Positions 49,801 to 58,672 are shown, counted from the first letter of the stretch. The stretch: DNA of 64,000 nt from Pontederia crassipes (GCA_030549335.1 CM060195.1:2963501-3027500); one strand, 5' to 3'. Translations and numbers: made by a program. Notes: generated by a model from the letters alone, not told the origin.

Positions 49801-52800
49801 TCTGGGCCTCCCCCTCTCTGACCGGCATATTGGTTCTCGGGGATGGTGATGTAGATCCCGTTGACAAGAAAAGATCGAATTCTGCTGTTGTACAGAATTC
49901 TAGTGGTCGACAACTTAGTTTGATTCAGATTTGAAGAATATGTTAGGAGTCCTAATGCTGTTAGGAATGTTATTTTCTTTTTAGTTTATTTTTCTTAGGA
50001 GTCCTAATGCTATTAGGATTGTTATTTCCTATTACTTTATTTCTATTAGGTTATAGGAGTCCTAATGCTAGTGGGATTGTGTTTTCCTTTTGCTATAGGA
50101 GTCCTAGTGCTAATAGTATTGCTAGATGGGAATCCCTATATATTGGCCTGACTTGTAAGAGTTAAGAGGGAACATTATTATCTCTTTGATTAAATTTCCA
50201 GTTTAGACTTTTCTGAATTCCTGAGTTCGTGTGCGCACGATCTTGGCCTTGGATTTCTTCTAAGGTGCTAGTGGATTCCTGCTACTTTATTTGTTGATTA
50301 TCGTCCGCTTGAACCAGCGACATCGACGTTTATTTTCTGCAGATCTTTCAAGCATATAGAGGCATACTTGCACGGTGCAATAGAACACCGTTCATCGGGC
50401 CTAGGGTTTACTCTTGGTTATATTTAAATTTCTATACCGAATTCATCCTTAACGCTGCGTCAAATGGACCCCGGTCGTCGAGTGGATGGAGCATCGCCTC
50501 CATGGATGGAGCTCCCGGCTCCTTTCTAGTGGTGGACGTCTTACTCTATTCAGATCTGTCTTATCTTCACTGCCGATATATTTCATGTCTGTGCTTCGGA
50601 TGCCAGCCCAAGTTTTATCACGGATTGATTCTTTGAGGAGCAGGTTCTTTTGGCAGGGTGCAGTCCGACTCGCCGTGTTCATCTTGTTGCATGGCACAGC
50701 ATCTGCAGGCCTACTTCACGGGGGGTCTGGGTGTACGGGATCTACGTCTTACTAACTGGGCGCTCCTCGCTCAGTGGGTGGGACACATTATGGGGCCTGA
50801 GGAGTGCTTATGGAAGAAGGTCTTCTTCTTCTGCTACGGGCGAGATCTATCTTGGGGCTCCAGGCCCATTTTACTTCGTGGTGCTTCTTCATTATGGAGA
50901 GGGGTGGCGGCTCTATTTCCCCGTGTGCGACCGTTTCTGAGGCCCATTTTACCTCGTGGTGCTTCTTCATTATGGAGAGGGGTGGCGGCTCTATTTCTCC
51001 GTGTGCGACCGTTTCTGAGCCCACTCCTTGGCTCCGGAGAGATATTCTCATTTTGGCGGCATGAGTGGATTCCTGGGGGCTCACTTGCCGACTCTTTCCC
51101 CCGATTGTGGGCCTTAGCGGCTCAACCGGACGCCTCGGTGGCTGAGTGCTGGTCCGAGAGTGCTGGCCCGGGCACCGGGTCTTGGACCCCCATCTTCAGC
51201 TCCCCTTTATCTGACCAGCGCTATGAGGAGCTATTGGCGCTGCACCAGAGGATTGCGCCTTTTCGACCGGATCTTGCGCAGGCGGACGGTTGGGTTTGGA
51301 CTTCAGGCTCCTCTGCGCGCAGCCTTTACCTCAGGTTCCTTCCTGCACCTACTGATTCGGTGGATCTTATGGCTGACTGCAGACTCATATGGCGTTCCAG
51401 GATTCCGCTGAAAGTCAAGATTTTCGCTTGGCTTCTGAGGCGAGAGCGGACCCTCACTTGGGTGTACAGGGCACGGTGGGCACCTCATGCGGATATCTCA
51501 TGTGTATTATGCGGGGAGATGGAGGAGGATATCACTCACTTATTCTTCACATGCCGGGTGGTTCGAGAGGTATGGTCTCGGACGAGCATTGTGGCCGACG
51601 TTTCTCTACCACAGTCAGCTTTTTGGCGGTCCATAAGGGGACTTGGCAGACGAAGACTAAGCTGGAGGACCCCACTAGCGACCATTTTGGCCGGTGCCTG
51701 GGCCATTTGGCTCCAGCGCAACCGGATCATCTTTGATGGAGAGAGTTGTCGAGCAGAGCGTATCGTACACCACATGTTTTGTCTTCTTCGGGAGTGGGGT
51801 ATTGTTTAGCGTCTGTACTCTCCTTTTTTGTCACTCTCCTCTGGAGAGCAATCACTTGTACATGACTCTTTTATTATAGTGATTTATATATTTGGATGAC
51901 AACCGAACTTCTTGTCATCCTTTTACTCCTCAAAAAAAAAACTAGTGTATTGAACATGACTTTCTGTAGTTTTTCAATCTTATAGTAAATGGCTCGATGC
52001 ACCCAAACAGGCCCAAAATAATCTTGTTGACAGATGGAGACAAATCTGATGAAAAACTTCGCTGATCATAGGGCTGGGAGTGTGTTGGAGTCAACCTTAA
52101 GCCATCATCTTTAAGACCCCTTTCCCCTTTCAAAAAAAAAGTACTTTAAGATCCCTTTCATCTTGCAGATTAAACAACTTAAGCAACATGCATTTCAACT
52201 TGCTTTTTTTTTTTTTTTTTTTTTTGAGGAGAGCATTTCTATTTGCTGTGGCACTAATTTTGTTGAAGGCTTGTGCATTTGACCAACATAATTTGAAGAA
52301 ATGTTTGGATATGTTATATATTATTATTTGAAGTCTGGGACAGACAAACATAAATCTGAGCCAACAAAACCCAGATTCATCAGCAACTGAGGTGAACACC
52401 TCTTTGAAAGAGCTGAAGTAAACTTGATCAATGTTTGAAATTCCGACCCAGTTTGTCTGCAATAACTTGGCATCTTGCTTGATTGCTTTCGTGAACGTCT
52501 CTTTCTTAACTTCCCATTTTACCTTATTTCACAGCAACAAAACTATGTTTCATGAAGATGACACCATGTTATATTTCATATTAAACAAAATGATGAGATC
52601 ACTAATCCTCAAAATGAAACAAAAAAAAACAAATAACTTAGTCCTCAAAAAGGAAAAAAAAGACAAATAACATAGTCTTTCGAGTCAGGCAAGAGTAGAA
52701 GTTATTCATGCATTAGGTATTTAGTGATTTGGTTAATTTGCATGGTCCTTTTGTTTTTATGTCATCAAATGATATTCATTTTCTCAAAACTGTCGTGTTC

Positions 52801-55800
52801 GTAATCATTCATTTTTTTTGTTAACTCTGTTTCTTTTTACTTAATAATTATATCTTGTTACAGTGCAGTACTTGGAGGCTTTGCTGAACATGATCAAACC
52901 AGTTTTCTTTCAGAAAAAGCTTTGTTTATTGTCTGGGAAGGGATACTGAACAATTTTACTTCATTGCTTGCCTCATCGCCCTTTAGTTGGGCCAAATTGT
53001 CATGTCTATCGTTTCTATGTTCTGAACCCAAGAAGTTGAAGTTTGAAGAGTCATCACGTCAAAAAAGTTTTGACATGGCCCAGTTTGCCTTTGATGTTCT
53101 TGAGGGCAGCATCTTCTCCTTGAAGATAATTGATGAGAATTGTGACACAGTTTCTTCTATTTTGGCAGCTTTATTCATTATTGACTGGGAATACAGCATG
53201 GCATTGTCAATATGTCAAGCCGCATCATCTGGTAGTGACAATGATAATCTGGTTGCTATTACCTCAGTAGGGACGTCTGGAGATCATTCTGGCGATCAAC
53301 TTGATGATGTCTTGGGTCTTGGAAGAAGAGTCCATGGATTCCTAAGGAAGTTGAGTGCTTCTTTCTGGAGAGTATTAAGTTCACATACTCTGTCAAGGCT
53401 GCACGACATATTAGTAGAGACTGTCAGATTTGCTGTCTTTGACGTAAATGACTTGAGTATTTCAAGTGTCTCTGCTGTATGCTCTGAGTGGGTGCTACAT
53501 ATGCTGGAAATCATATGCCACAGTCAAATAGAGTTGCAAATGTTGTTGAATCATTTGGTATCTGAGGGGAAATCTTGGCCGTTATGGGTTAAACCACTTT
53601 TTCATGGTGAGACTAGATTAGCAACTGTCCAAGTTGTGAAAACTGCACCAGTAGACTTCAATGTAAGAGCTTCCAAAGTACTTAAAATACTTGAGTTCCA
53701 ATTATTTTTTAGTTTGAATAAATACATATGTCACTTCTAGGGGCATCATGCTTTTCTCGGTATTTCTTTTTTCTTGGGCTTAGATTTAGTCTTGTTCAAT
53801 TACATTATTTTTATGGTGGGGACACAATGATAAACTGGCACTTTTCAGATGGTATGTGTACAACTGTACTTATGGATATGAGTGCAGTCCTTATAGGTCT
53901 ATTCCACCTGGATTACTTACGGTCTTCTCAGTCATATGGTTACAAAGCAACAGTATGACCTTTTTTTTTAGAACATGGGGGAAATGCCATTGCTCTTTAT
54001 GACCTCGTTGACCTTTTTTTAGAACGAGGTGAATGGGGGAAATGCCATTGCTCTTTATGACCTCGTTCTTTTACTTTTTTCTTACTTCCTGACCATACTT
54101 GTATGTTCCCTAGTTTTTAATACATGGGGATGATTAGCTGTTCTTTGTACTCACCCTTTTACTCTTAAGAAGATAGACTTCAATTGCAACCCTTCAGCTG
54201 TGCTTTCCATTGACGTGAAACTTCTCTCTATTGTTGCCAAAATAGTTGGTTTCTGGTTTCATAGGTCTACACTTGTTTCTTGTGCTGGCGTTCACTGTCT
54301 ACTTCATGAGATTAACATGATTAGTTTTCTCTGCATCACCATATGGTTTCTTGCTAGATATTATGTTTATATGAGTGTTCTAATTTTCAAGATGGCTGAC
54401 ATTTTTTTTGTCTTATGCTTAAAGAACCAACATTCTTTTTTTTTTTGTTTATGAATCCACATACTATGTATTATTTTGTATTATTCCGCATATTATTATT
54501 GGCTTAAATTGGCGATTAACACCAGTGGAGAACATTTTTTATATTAAACTAACCACATCTACACAATGGATACAGGAAATGAGCTATCATAAGTTTGCTT
54601 GCTTCATTGACAAGCTTATTTTAGGTCTTGGAGTTGATACTTTAATAGTTGGTGGTCCAATAACTCATACTTCTGATTGATCATTGGATGCGGAGCTTGT
54701 GTCCTCACCTCGTTATAGACGAGCATGGCTTGCAGCTGAACTGCTTTGTGCTAGGAAGTCGAAGGAGTGCAGTACACTAAGTTCATTCTTAAAACTGCTG
54801 AGCAAGTATGTGGAAGTTGAAACATCTTCTCCTAAAGGAAGTATAGTATCTTCTATAGTCAGCATATTGCTTGATGGTGCCCTTCTTCATGGAACAAACG
54901 ATTACTGGATCTTCTTTGATGCTTGGACTTTGGCAAATGATGAAGTCCAGAATATTGGCAATCCATTTCTTTATGGACTAATATCCTTGCTGTCAACTCT
55001 GTTTGTCAAGGATAAAGTCTGGGGGAAACATGAGGCTGCTGTGTTTTTCAGAAATCTAGTAGACAAGCTTTTTGTTAATACAAATGTAAACAGATCCTGT
55101 TTAAGAATTCTTCCTTTCACTTTTAGTATTATCATTCCGCCATTGCTAGAAAGTTACGAACGAGATGAAGTTAATGGCAGTGTCTCGCCGGTGGCTGATG
55201 AAGAAAATCTATTGGGTAAACATATCAAAAGTTGGCTTGAGATATCACTTTCTTATCCATCTTTGAGATCAGAACAAACAGGGCAAGGTGATCAATTTGA
55301 TGCTGTTTGTATTCAAGTGTTATATGATTGCTACATTGTCATTGTTATTATATTCATAGCTGTGCTTATTCTTTTGATTTATTGCAGATTTGGCAGAATG
55401 GATCCAAGTTATTATATCTTGTTTCCCGATAAGTGCAACAGGGGGCACTGGCAACTTGAAAGTTCTCTTGCTCAACGATATCACCAGTCTGGAGGTTTCT
55501 TTACTTCTGCAATTGTTTAGAAAGCAGAGATACCATTATGTTGCTTCTACCTCACCCTGTCAGTCTGTTGCCAATCCTAGCAGAGATGGGAGTTCTTTGG
55601 AGACACTACAAATGGTCCAAGCAAAGTTAACTGCAGTTTCAGTTGGGTATTGCTGGAAGGAATTTAATGCTGAAGATTGGAACTATGTCTTAGATGTGTC
55701 AAATAACTGGATCGAATCATCTGTTTTAATAATGGAGGAGATGGCAGAAAACATTGATAATATAATGACCAACTTTAAACCTGGTGATGTGGAGTTCACT

Positions 55801-58672
55801 GCAGGGAAGCTTGAACTCTTGCTTCAGGCTTATGATCCAGTAACTATAAGTATGTCTACATCTTCTTTGATCGCCTTATCTTTCATTACACAGATTGAGG
55901 CGATTGAAGCAGACATCTTTGAAGCTTTGCGCTTCTTGAAGTTGTCCAAGTGGTCTGACATAAAAAATAAACTTTATGCAAGTATTTTGCGTTTACTGTT
56001 TGCAACTGGGGTTTCTGAAGCCATTGCATTGTCATACAATCAAGTGTTTTCTTCCCTCATTGCTTCATCTAGGCTTGTGAACTCTGAATTTTGGAGGTTG
56101 GTAGCATCTTTTGCTATTAGTTCACCACAGCATGTTAAAAAGGCAGCAGCGGAATCGATGGAACTTTGGGGTCTTACAAAAGGTTGTGTTGATTCATTAT
56201 ATGCGATTCTCTTTTCTTGCCAACCAATCCCTCCTCTGCAGTTTGCTGCGTACACCTTACTTTCATCTGAACCTCTCTCTCATTTATCACTTTCTAAAGA
56301 ATTTCCTTTGGAAAGTGATAATGTTAGTCAGGAGTCTGGCTTGGTGCAGACTATTGAATCATCTACAGGAGAATCGTTTAGTTTGAGAGATGAAATATCC
56401 TTTCTAATCCAGAAGCAAAGTGATGTGCTTCTGGAAATGGATCTTTTAGCTCCGGAGAGGGTAATATTGTGGTACTTCTTTTTTACCTTTTACACGCTAG
56501 CTTTTTCTCGGTTTGATAGAATTCTATATGCAGGTGAATACCTTTGTTGCCTGGGCCTTGTTTCTGTCATGCCTACACTCACTGACATCTTCGTCCAAAG
56601 CCAGAGAAACACTGATTCAGTATGTGCAAGACTGTGCTAGTTCAACCATAATTGATTGCATATTTCAACATATTCCAATGAAGTCGGGGGCAAATAATTT
56701 AAAGAAGAAAGAATTTGAGCTTGTACCAGAAGCATCCAAGGCAGCAAATGCTTCTAGGCATTCTGTAACGACAAGTTCCTTGAGCTCATATGTAGAGTCT
56801 CTTTGGCCTGTTGGAACAGAAGAAATGGCTTCACTTGCTGGTTCATTATATGGTTTAATTATTCACCTTCTTCCTTCTTATGTGCGCAACTGGTTTACTG
56901 GCTTACGTGACCGTTCACTTTCATTTGCTATTGAGTCCTTCACTAAAACTTGGTGCAGTCCCCCTCTTCTTCTGGATGAATTATCTCAGGTGAGTTGTGT
57001 TGATGAAAAAATGTGACATTTTGCATGATGCATGACTAGCTTATTCTCTAACTGTAGGTTTTCTCCATAATTAGGTAATAGTATCGGCGCATGAGAGCTG
57101 GAGATTTTTATACAAGTCCTGCGTACTATTTTACTTAGAAATTTTAAGCCTGTAGGAAACAAAAATCTGCATATTATATAAAAGTGGCCATATGGAAAAG
57201 TAGACAATAATTATTTGTCATGGAATCTTTGATGAAAATTGGTAGCAAATAATATGTTTGCCAAAATGCTATTACCTAATGGATGGCAACGACAACTTTG
57301 GCAGCCATTCTTTTTCCCCTAAAAAAAAGTGTTATTACTTTGGCCCGCGGGTTTGGTTGCGGACAAGCATTCATGGACGCGTTTCTTTCGGCCCTAGAGG
57401 CCTCTGGCAGTCACTCAAAGTTTTTGGCAGTCAGAGGCGGAGTTGGATCTTTTTGGCCAGTACCTAGGCCATCTGGCTCTAGCGTACATTTCCTCTTTTT
57501 CTTTAGGAGTTCACACTTATACATTTTGTTCACCCCATAGATGACAACCACAAATCCTGCTGATTCTTTTTCTCCTAAAAAAATATATAATATGTATATT
57601 ACTATCATTTTAGGTCAATCATGCCATTAGTCCTAGTGAGCATTTAATTGGATGTAGTTTTGTAGAAGGGTTTACAACAACAACAACAACAATAACAACA
57701 AAGCCTTATCCCACTAGGTGGGGTCGACTACATGGATCATACGACGTCATTTCGCTCTATTAGTAACTAAACCTTTCGGTATATTCGTTGATCCATGTTC
57801 ATGAGATTCGACAGGGTTTTACGCTGGCTGTCGGGGTCTAACACAACCCTCCTCCTTTATCCGGGCTTGGGACCGGCTATAAAACATAGGCGGAGTTAAA
57901 TTTTGCCAAAATTGTGTGCTATCTTGGATAATGGAATTGCTGCTACATTAATGACCGGAGCACTAAAGTCAGAAGCTCATTATCACTCTGGATTATAATT
58001 TTTTCATTGCTGTTGAACAGGTTAAAGAGACCATAATTGCTGACGAGAACTTCTCGGTATCTGTTAATAAGACAGCATATGAGATAATCGCTACTTACAA
58101 AAAGGAAGAGACTAGAATGGACCTTGTTGTTCACCTTCCAAGTTGTTATCCTTTGCGTCCTGTGGATGTGGAATGTACCAGAAATCTGGGAGTGAGCGAA
58201 ATAAAACAGCGAAAATGGTTGTTGTCATTGACAGCATTCGTCCGCAACCAGGTCACATGCTATCAAATTGTGTTTTGTTTTGCTTATTTTCGTTTATTCG
58301 ATAATGTCTGATTGGATGCCTTGGTTGATTTAATGATTTCTATACCTGTTATTATAATAATAATAATGGTTAAATTAATCTCATATTTCAGTGCTTGTTT
58401 ATTTTTCCAGTATATGAGACAGCTTATGTGTTTCTTTTATGCAGAATGGTGCAATAGCTGAAGCAGTTCGGATATGGAAAAGTAATTTGGACAAAGAATT
58501 TCTTGGGGTCGAGGAGTGTCCAATCTGTTACAGCATTATCCACACCACCAACCATAGTCTTCCTCGTCTTGCTTGCAAGACCTGTAAGCACAAGTTTCAT
58601 TCTGCATGCCTTTACAAGTGGTTCTCAACCTCTCATAAATCAACATGCCCACTGTGTCAGTCCCCATTTTGA
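31828..58672 (+). CDS. LTN1: E3 ubiquitin-protein ligase listerin (16 exons, one in-frame stop)
   Basis: Listerin ubiquitylates nascent chains stuck on 60S subunits in ribosome quality control. My exons are 31828-31883, 31966-32077, 37678-37740, 38248-38325, 38455-38546, 38656-38758, 40229-40381, 41457-42115, 42213-42690, 44627-45108, 52864-53662, 54576-55287, 55388-56460, 56534-56989, 58021-58251 and 58445-58672. All 15 introns are GT-AG and phases agree: 1925 codons, against about 1870 in Arabidopsis. The start [12 protein letters not shown] is the conserved plant N-terminus. Long HEAT-like helical repeats fill the middle. An RWD-like part ([19 protein letters not shown]) lies near residues 1805-1825. 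The C-terminal RING has its cysteines at CPIC (1874-1877), ACKTC, FHSAC and CPLC, ending at residue 1924. A TGA at 54678-54680 interrupts exon 12 at codon 1060, inside otherwise conserved sequence; it is either a null allele or a sequence error. Introns 2, 7, 9, 10 and 14 are swollen by LINEs and other insertions. Confidence 0.93.
33075..33292 (+). mobile_element. LINE fragment, ORF2 C-terminal part (listerin intron 2)
   Basis: The plus strand reads [16 protein letters not shown], the zinc-binding zf-RVT motif at the end of plant L1 ORF2, and further on [19 protein letters not shown], matching the [12 protein letters not shown] end of the full LINE in intron 10. Stops separate the parts. It ends abruptly against a LINE end in the opposite orientation. 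Confidence 0.6.
33293..33550 (-). mobile_element. LINE 3'-end fragment, minus strand (listerin intron 2)
   Basis: The complement matches the 3' end of the LINE at 45600-51941. It has ggttgtcatcc (one hairpin arm), a run with paired gagagc words, the phrase ccccactctcgaagaagaa, then gtggtgtacaatac, and further inward cccaggaaccagcc. The outer hairpin arm and A-tail are missing, so the 3' tip is lost. Confidence 0.7.
33895..34745 (-). mobile_element. LINE fragment of a second L1 family, minus strand (listerin intron 2)
   Basis: On the minus strand the frame at 34224-34559 reads [21 protein letters not shown] and [17 protein letters not shown], a zf-RVT domain. Its sequence and its 3' tip (T-rich run near 33890-33900 on plus) differ from the hairpin-tailed family, so it is another L1 lineage. 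It is 5'-truncated and decayed. Confidence 0.65.
34746..35744. other. Listerin intron 2 sequence without assignable content
   Basis: No gene is visible. A stretch at 35225-35350 is GC-richer than its surroundings (ccctggacccaggcgggcc) and could be a decayed repeat, but I cannot name it. Confidence 0.4.
35745..35957 (-). mobile_element. RTE-type LINE 3' end with (TTG)n tail, copy 1
   Basis: On the minus strand this ends in a (TTG)n tail. Just before it the frame reads [15 protein letters not shown], a stop, then WDKALLLL, like the C-terminus of plant RTE LINEs. Upstream lies the phrase ccggtcccaagcccagataa. A second copy lies at 57673-57900. The piece could also be a SINE that borrowed the RTE 3' end. 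Confidence 0.6.
35960..36720 (-). mobile_element. LINE ORF2 C-terminal fragment, minus strand (listerin intron 2)
   Basis: Minus-strand frames at 36225-36449 and 36459-36713 read [32 protein letters not shown] and [21 protein letters not shown], the zf-RVT region of an L1 ORF2. They lie in different frames, so the copy is decayed. The right end abuts the next LINE fragment. Confidence 0.65.
36732..37530 (-). mobile_element. Hairpin-tailed LINE 3' fragment, minus strand (listerin intron 2)
   Basis: The plus strand starts with a T-run (about 36739-36747), gagaaggcaaa, then the hairpin (36759-36790). Inward, the minus-strand frames read [28 protein letters not shown] and WAIWL, then [16 protein letters not shown]. 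These match the C-terminal part of the full LINE in intron 10 closely. The copy is 5'-truncated at about 37530, close to exon 3 (37678). Confidence 0.8.
39084..39358. mobile_element. Possible MITE in listerin intron 6
   Basis: The left end reads ggcgtttggttggggg and the right end cccccaaatg, which are imperfect inverted complements. An internal inverted pair also exists: ggcgtttgg at about 39087 and ccaaacgcc at about 39140. Ends of this type are common in plant hAT or Harbinger-derived MITEs. No clear target duplication is seen. Confidence 0.35.
40545..40749 (+). mobile_element. Hairpin-tailed LINE 3' fragment, plus strand (listerin intron 7)
   Basis: It contains gggagtggggttttgg, a long T-run, ctgagagtacc, then tatatatttatata, the hairpin (arms GGATGACAA and TTGTTATCC, 40701-40731) and ccttctcaaaaaaag. 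The order is the same as at the end of the full LINE. Only the 3' non-coding end was inserted. Confidence 0.75.
43295..43425. repeat. Direct repeat in listerin intron 9
   Basis: The phrase gatgcagttatgttgtaatg and the following twenty or so bases occur at about 43300 and again at about 43384, with a period of about 83 bp. Further left, at 42770-42880, another short direct repeat (ttgttactgaaagagcaca) is present. Both are local duplications in decayed intron sequence. Confidence 0.7.
43560..43619 (-). mobile_element. Short LINE-like piece joined to the psbD fragment
   Basis: The minus strand reads [15 protein letters not shown], like the C-x2-(C/R)...EED-x2-HLF zinc motif of L1 ORF2. It starts right where the psbD sequence ends. 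It is short and decayed, so the call is tentative. Confidence 0.35.
43620..44075 (-). pseudogene. psbD: Nuclear insertion of chloroplast DNA: 3' part of psbD (PSII D2)
   Basis: On the minus strand the sequence encodes the C-terminal 150 or so residues of the photosystem II D2 protein: [84 protein letters not shown], then DQPHENLIF and LPRGN. There are a frame change in the middle, a stop in place of the Gln after AWMAA, and substitutions many of which fit C-to-T decay. It lies in intron 9 of the nuclear listerin gene and lacks the first half of psbD, so it is plastid DNA that moved to the nucleus and is non-functional. Confidence 0.9.
44228..44400 (+). mobile_element. Hairpin-tailed LINE 3' fragment, plus strand (listerin intron 9)
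   Basis: It contains ttctttgggagtggggtttt, tctcttctggagagtgctct, tatatatatacc, the hairpin (arms GGATGACAACC and GGTGGTCATCC, 44350-44376, one mismatch) and ccttctcaaaaa with a long A-tail. It is a short 5'-truncated copy of the family. Confidence 0.8.
45731..46939 (+). CDS. LINE ORF1 (nucleic-acid-binding protein)
   Basis: Open frame of 402 residues. The start shows zinc-knuckle sequence: GHIARSC followed by CMACGKEGH, in which the last zinc ligand position is occupied by Tyr instead of Cys. The middle (residues about 170-260) has the look of the plant ORF1 core ([20 protein letters not shown]). The end is very rich in Pro, Thr and His. Plant L1 ORF1 proteins bind the element RNA. The frame probably lacks part of its original N-terminus. 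Another frame at 46504-47397 continues the Pro-rich sequence, so the end of ORF1 may be frameshifted. Confidence 0.65.
   Translation: MRPRLQHLSDGWTAISRSRSNRLGEGHIARSCTSPLMCMACGKEGHRRALYPLSRRRTPIVPEPGTNSGEELTAVPTVTVPWSPQMQQAKEFLRFCLVGELTGKPMELSAIRAAVVASIGAAPPFHLTPTLFLLVLGSPQQRESLLASPSPVAQDCAVKWRPWQEGDGATPVPAPARLAVDIRGIPLHLLHPEVILAIAGKFGTPLSLSLPTMGSPDLSAVSVEVAMEPGCRLPSSVILCVDDGSYILHLWRSNTEGSWADVVAAGTAASFRRQSRPSSQACVRGAEGETYGHTLFQNAPPPTAVNRHTTPLSPATTTVTHTPHPDSHVTNPGHLTILPHPAIVHPLNQPDLDRTPHPPSLNTGQPDPHTRPPPPPEPHPNSWDPTRATPGLHQPTSRAPTR
49847..50462. mobile_element. Solo-LTR-like insertion inside the LINE
   Basis: A non-coding, AT-rich piece interrupts LINE ORF2. It starts TGATGTAG and ends CTGCGTCA, so both ends fit TG...CA and are imperfect inverted repeats (TGAYGYAG). 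The flanks gatgg (49842-49846) and aatgg (50463-50467) match in four of five bases, as in a target duplication. Inside, aggagtcctaatgct or a close variant occurs four times between 49944 and 50110, and tatatattggcc near 50140 looks like a promoter TATA region. There is no coding region and no second LTR. The family is unknown, perhaps Ty1/copia. Confidence 0.55.
50863..51018 (+). repeat. In-frame 78-bp tandem duplication in LINE ORF2
   Basis: The segment starting ggcccatttta at 50863 repeats from 50941 with very few changes. In the ORF2 frame it adds 26 residues (RPIL(L/P)[14 protein letters not shown]...). The frame stays open across both copies, so the duplication is young relative to the breaks further upstream. 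Confidence 0.9.
51894..51920 (+). other. 3'-terminal LINE hairpin
   Basis: Arms GGATGACAA and TTGTCATCC form a perfect 9-bp stem with a 9-base loop, 11 bases before the A-run. Equivalent hairpins lie at 44350-44376, 40701-40731, 36759-36790 (minus) and 26741-26767 (minus). Hairpins at this place are known in some LINEs as the site that the reverse transcriptase recognises. Confidence 0.75.
51942..52863. other. Remainder of listerin intron 10
   Basis: AT-rich sequence follows the LINE. An A-run at about 52132-52140 (after ccctttcccctttc) and a T-run at 52206-52225 may be the tails of further short retroelement copies, but I cannot name them. Confidence 0.4.
53956..54067. repeat. Tandem duplication of about 55 bp in listerin intron 11
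   Basis: The segment gaccttttttttttagaa... gaaatgccattgctctttat occurs twice in a row, the second copy with a short extra piece (cgaggtg). It lies in intron 11 and is not coding. Confidence 0.8.
57330..57592 (+). mobile_element. LINE 3' fragment, plus strand (listerin intron 14)
   Basis: It contains the reading gtttttggcagtcagaggcgg, then ttttggccagtacctaggccatctggct, matching the end of LINE ORF2 (ttttggccggtgcctgggcc in the copy in intron 10), and ends with atagatgacaaccac, ctcctaaaaaaat. One hairpin arm is decayed. It is an older, 5'-truncated copy. Confidence 0.65.
57673..57900 (-). mobile_element. RTE-type LINE 3' end with (TTG)n tail, copy 2
   Basis: It is nearly the same as the piece at 35745-35957, with an extra dozen or so bases near 57768-57780. 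On the minus strand it ends in a (TTG)n tail interrupted by one TTA. It lies in intron 14 in the same orientation as copy 1. Confidence 0.6.

Larger units (their letters stand above)
47555..51809 (+). pseudogene. LINE ORF2: endonuclease, reverse transcriptase, zf-RVT; broken
   Basis: The start [20 protein letters not shown] and VFLQETKLE are the first blocks of an AP-like endonuclease. Endonuclease remnants continue to about 48480, with GGDFNVTLD near 47970. The reverse transcriptase reads [50 protein letters not shown] and QYADDTVFF (YADD at 49595-49606). The C-terminal part reads [14 protein letters not shown] and [18 protein letters not shown]. It is interrupted by frame changes, a TAG at 49454-49456 and a 616-bp insertion at 49847-50462. 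It is inactive. Confidence 0.85.
45600..51941 (+). mobile_element. Nearly full-length L1-type LINE in listerin intron 10
   Basis: GC-rich element in an AT-rich intron. ORF1 (from 45731) is followed by ORF2 with endonuclease (47555 on), reverse transcriptase (about 48840-49849, then after an insertion 50470 on) and zf-RVT (about 51300-51640), a short 3' UTR, a hairpin (51894-51920) and an A-run ending at 51941. It is 5'-truncated or starts near 45600. Several stops and frame changes in ORF2 (for example in the endonuclease after 47785 and a TAG at 49454-49456) show it is inactive. A solo-LTR-like insertion of 616 bp splits ORF2. No clear target duplication was found. Confidence 0.88.

Noticed and set aside
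54684-55520. A separate gene starting at the ATG after the listerin stop
   Set aside because: The sequence is the direct in-frame continuation of listerin exon 12 and has conserved splice sites at its end; no promoter is seen.
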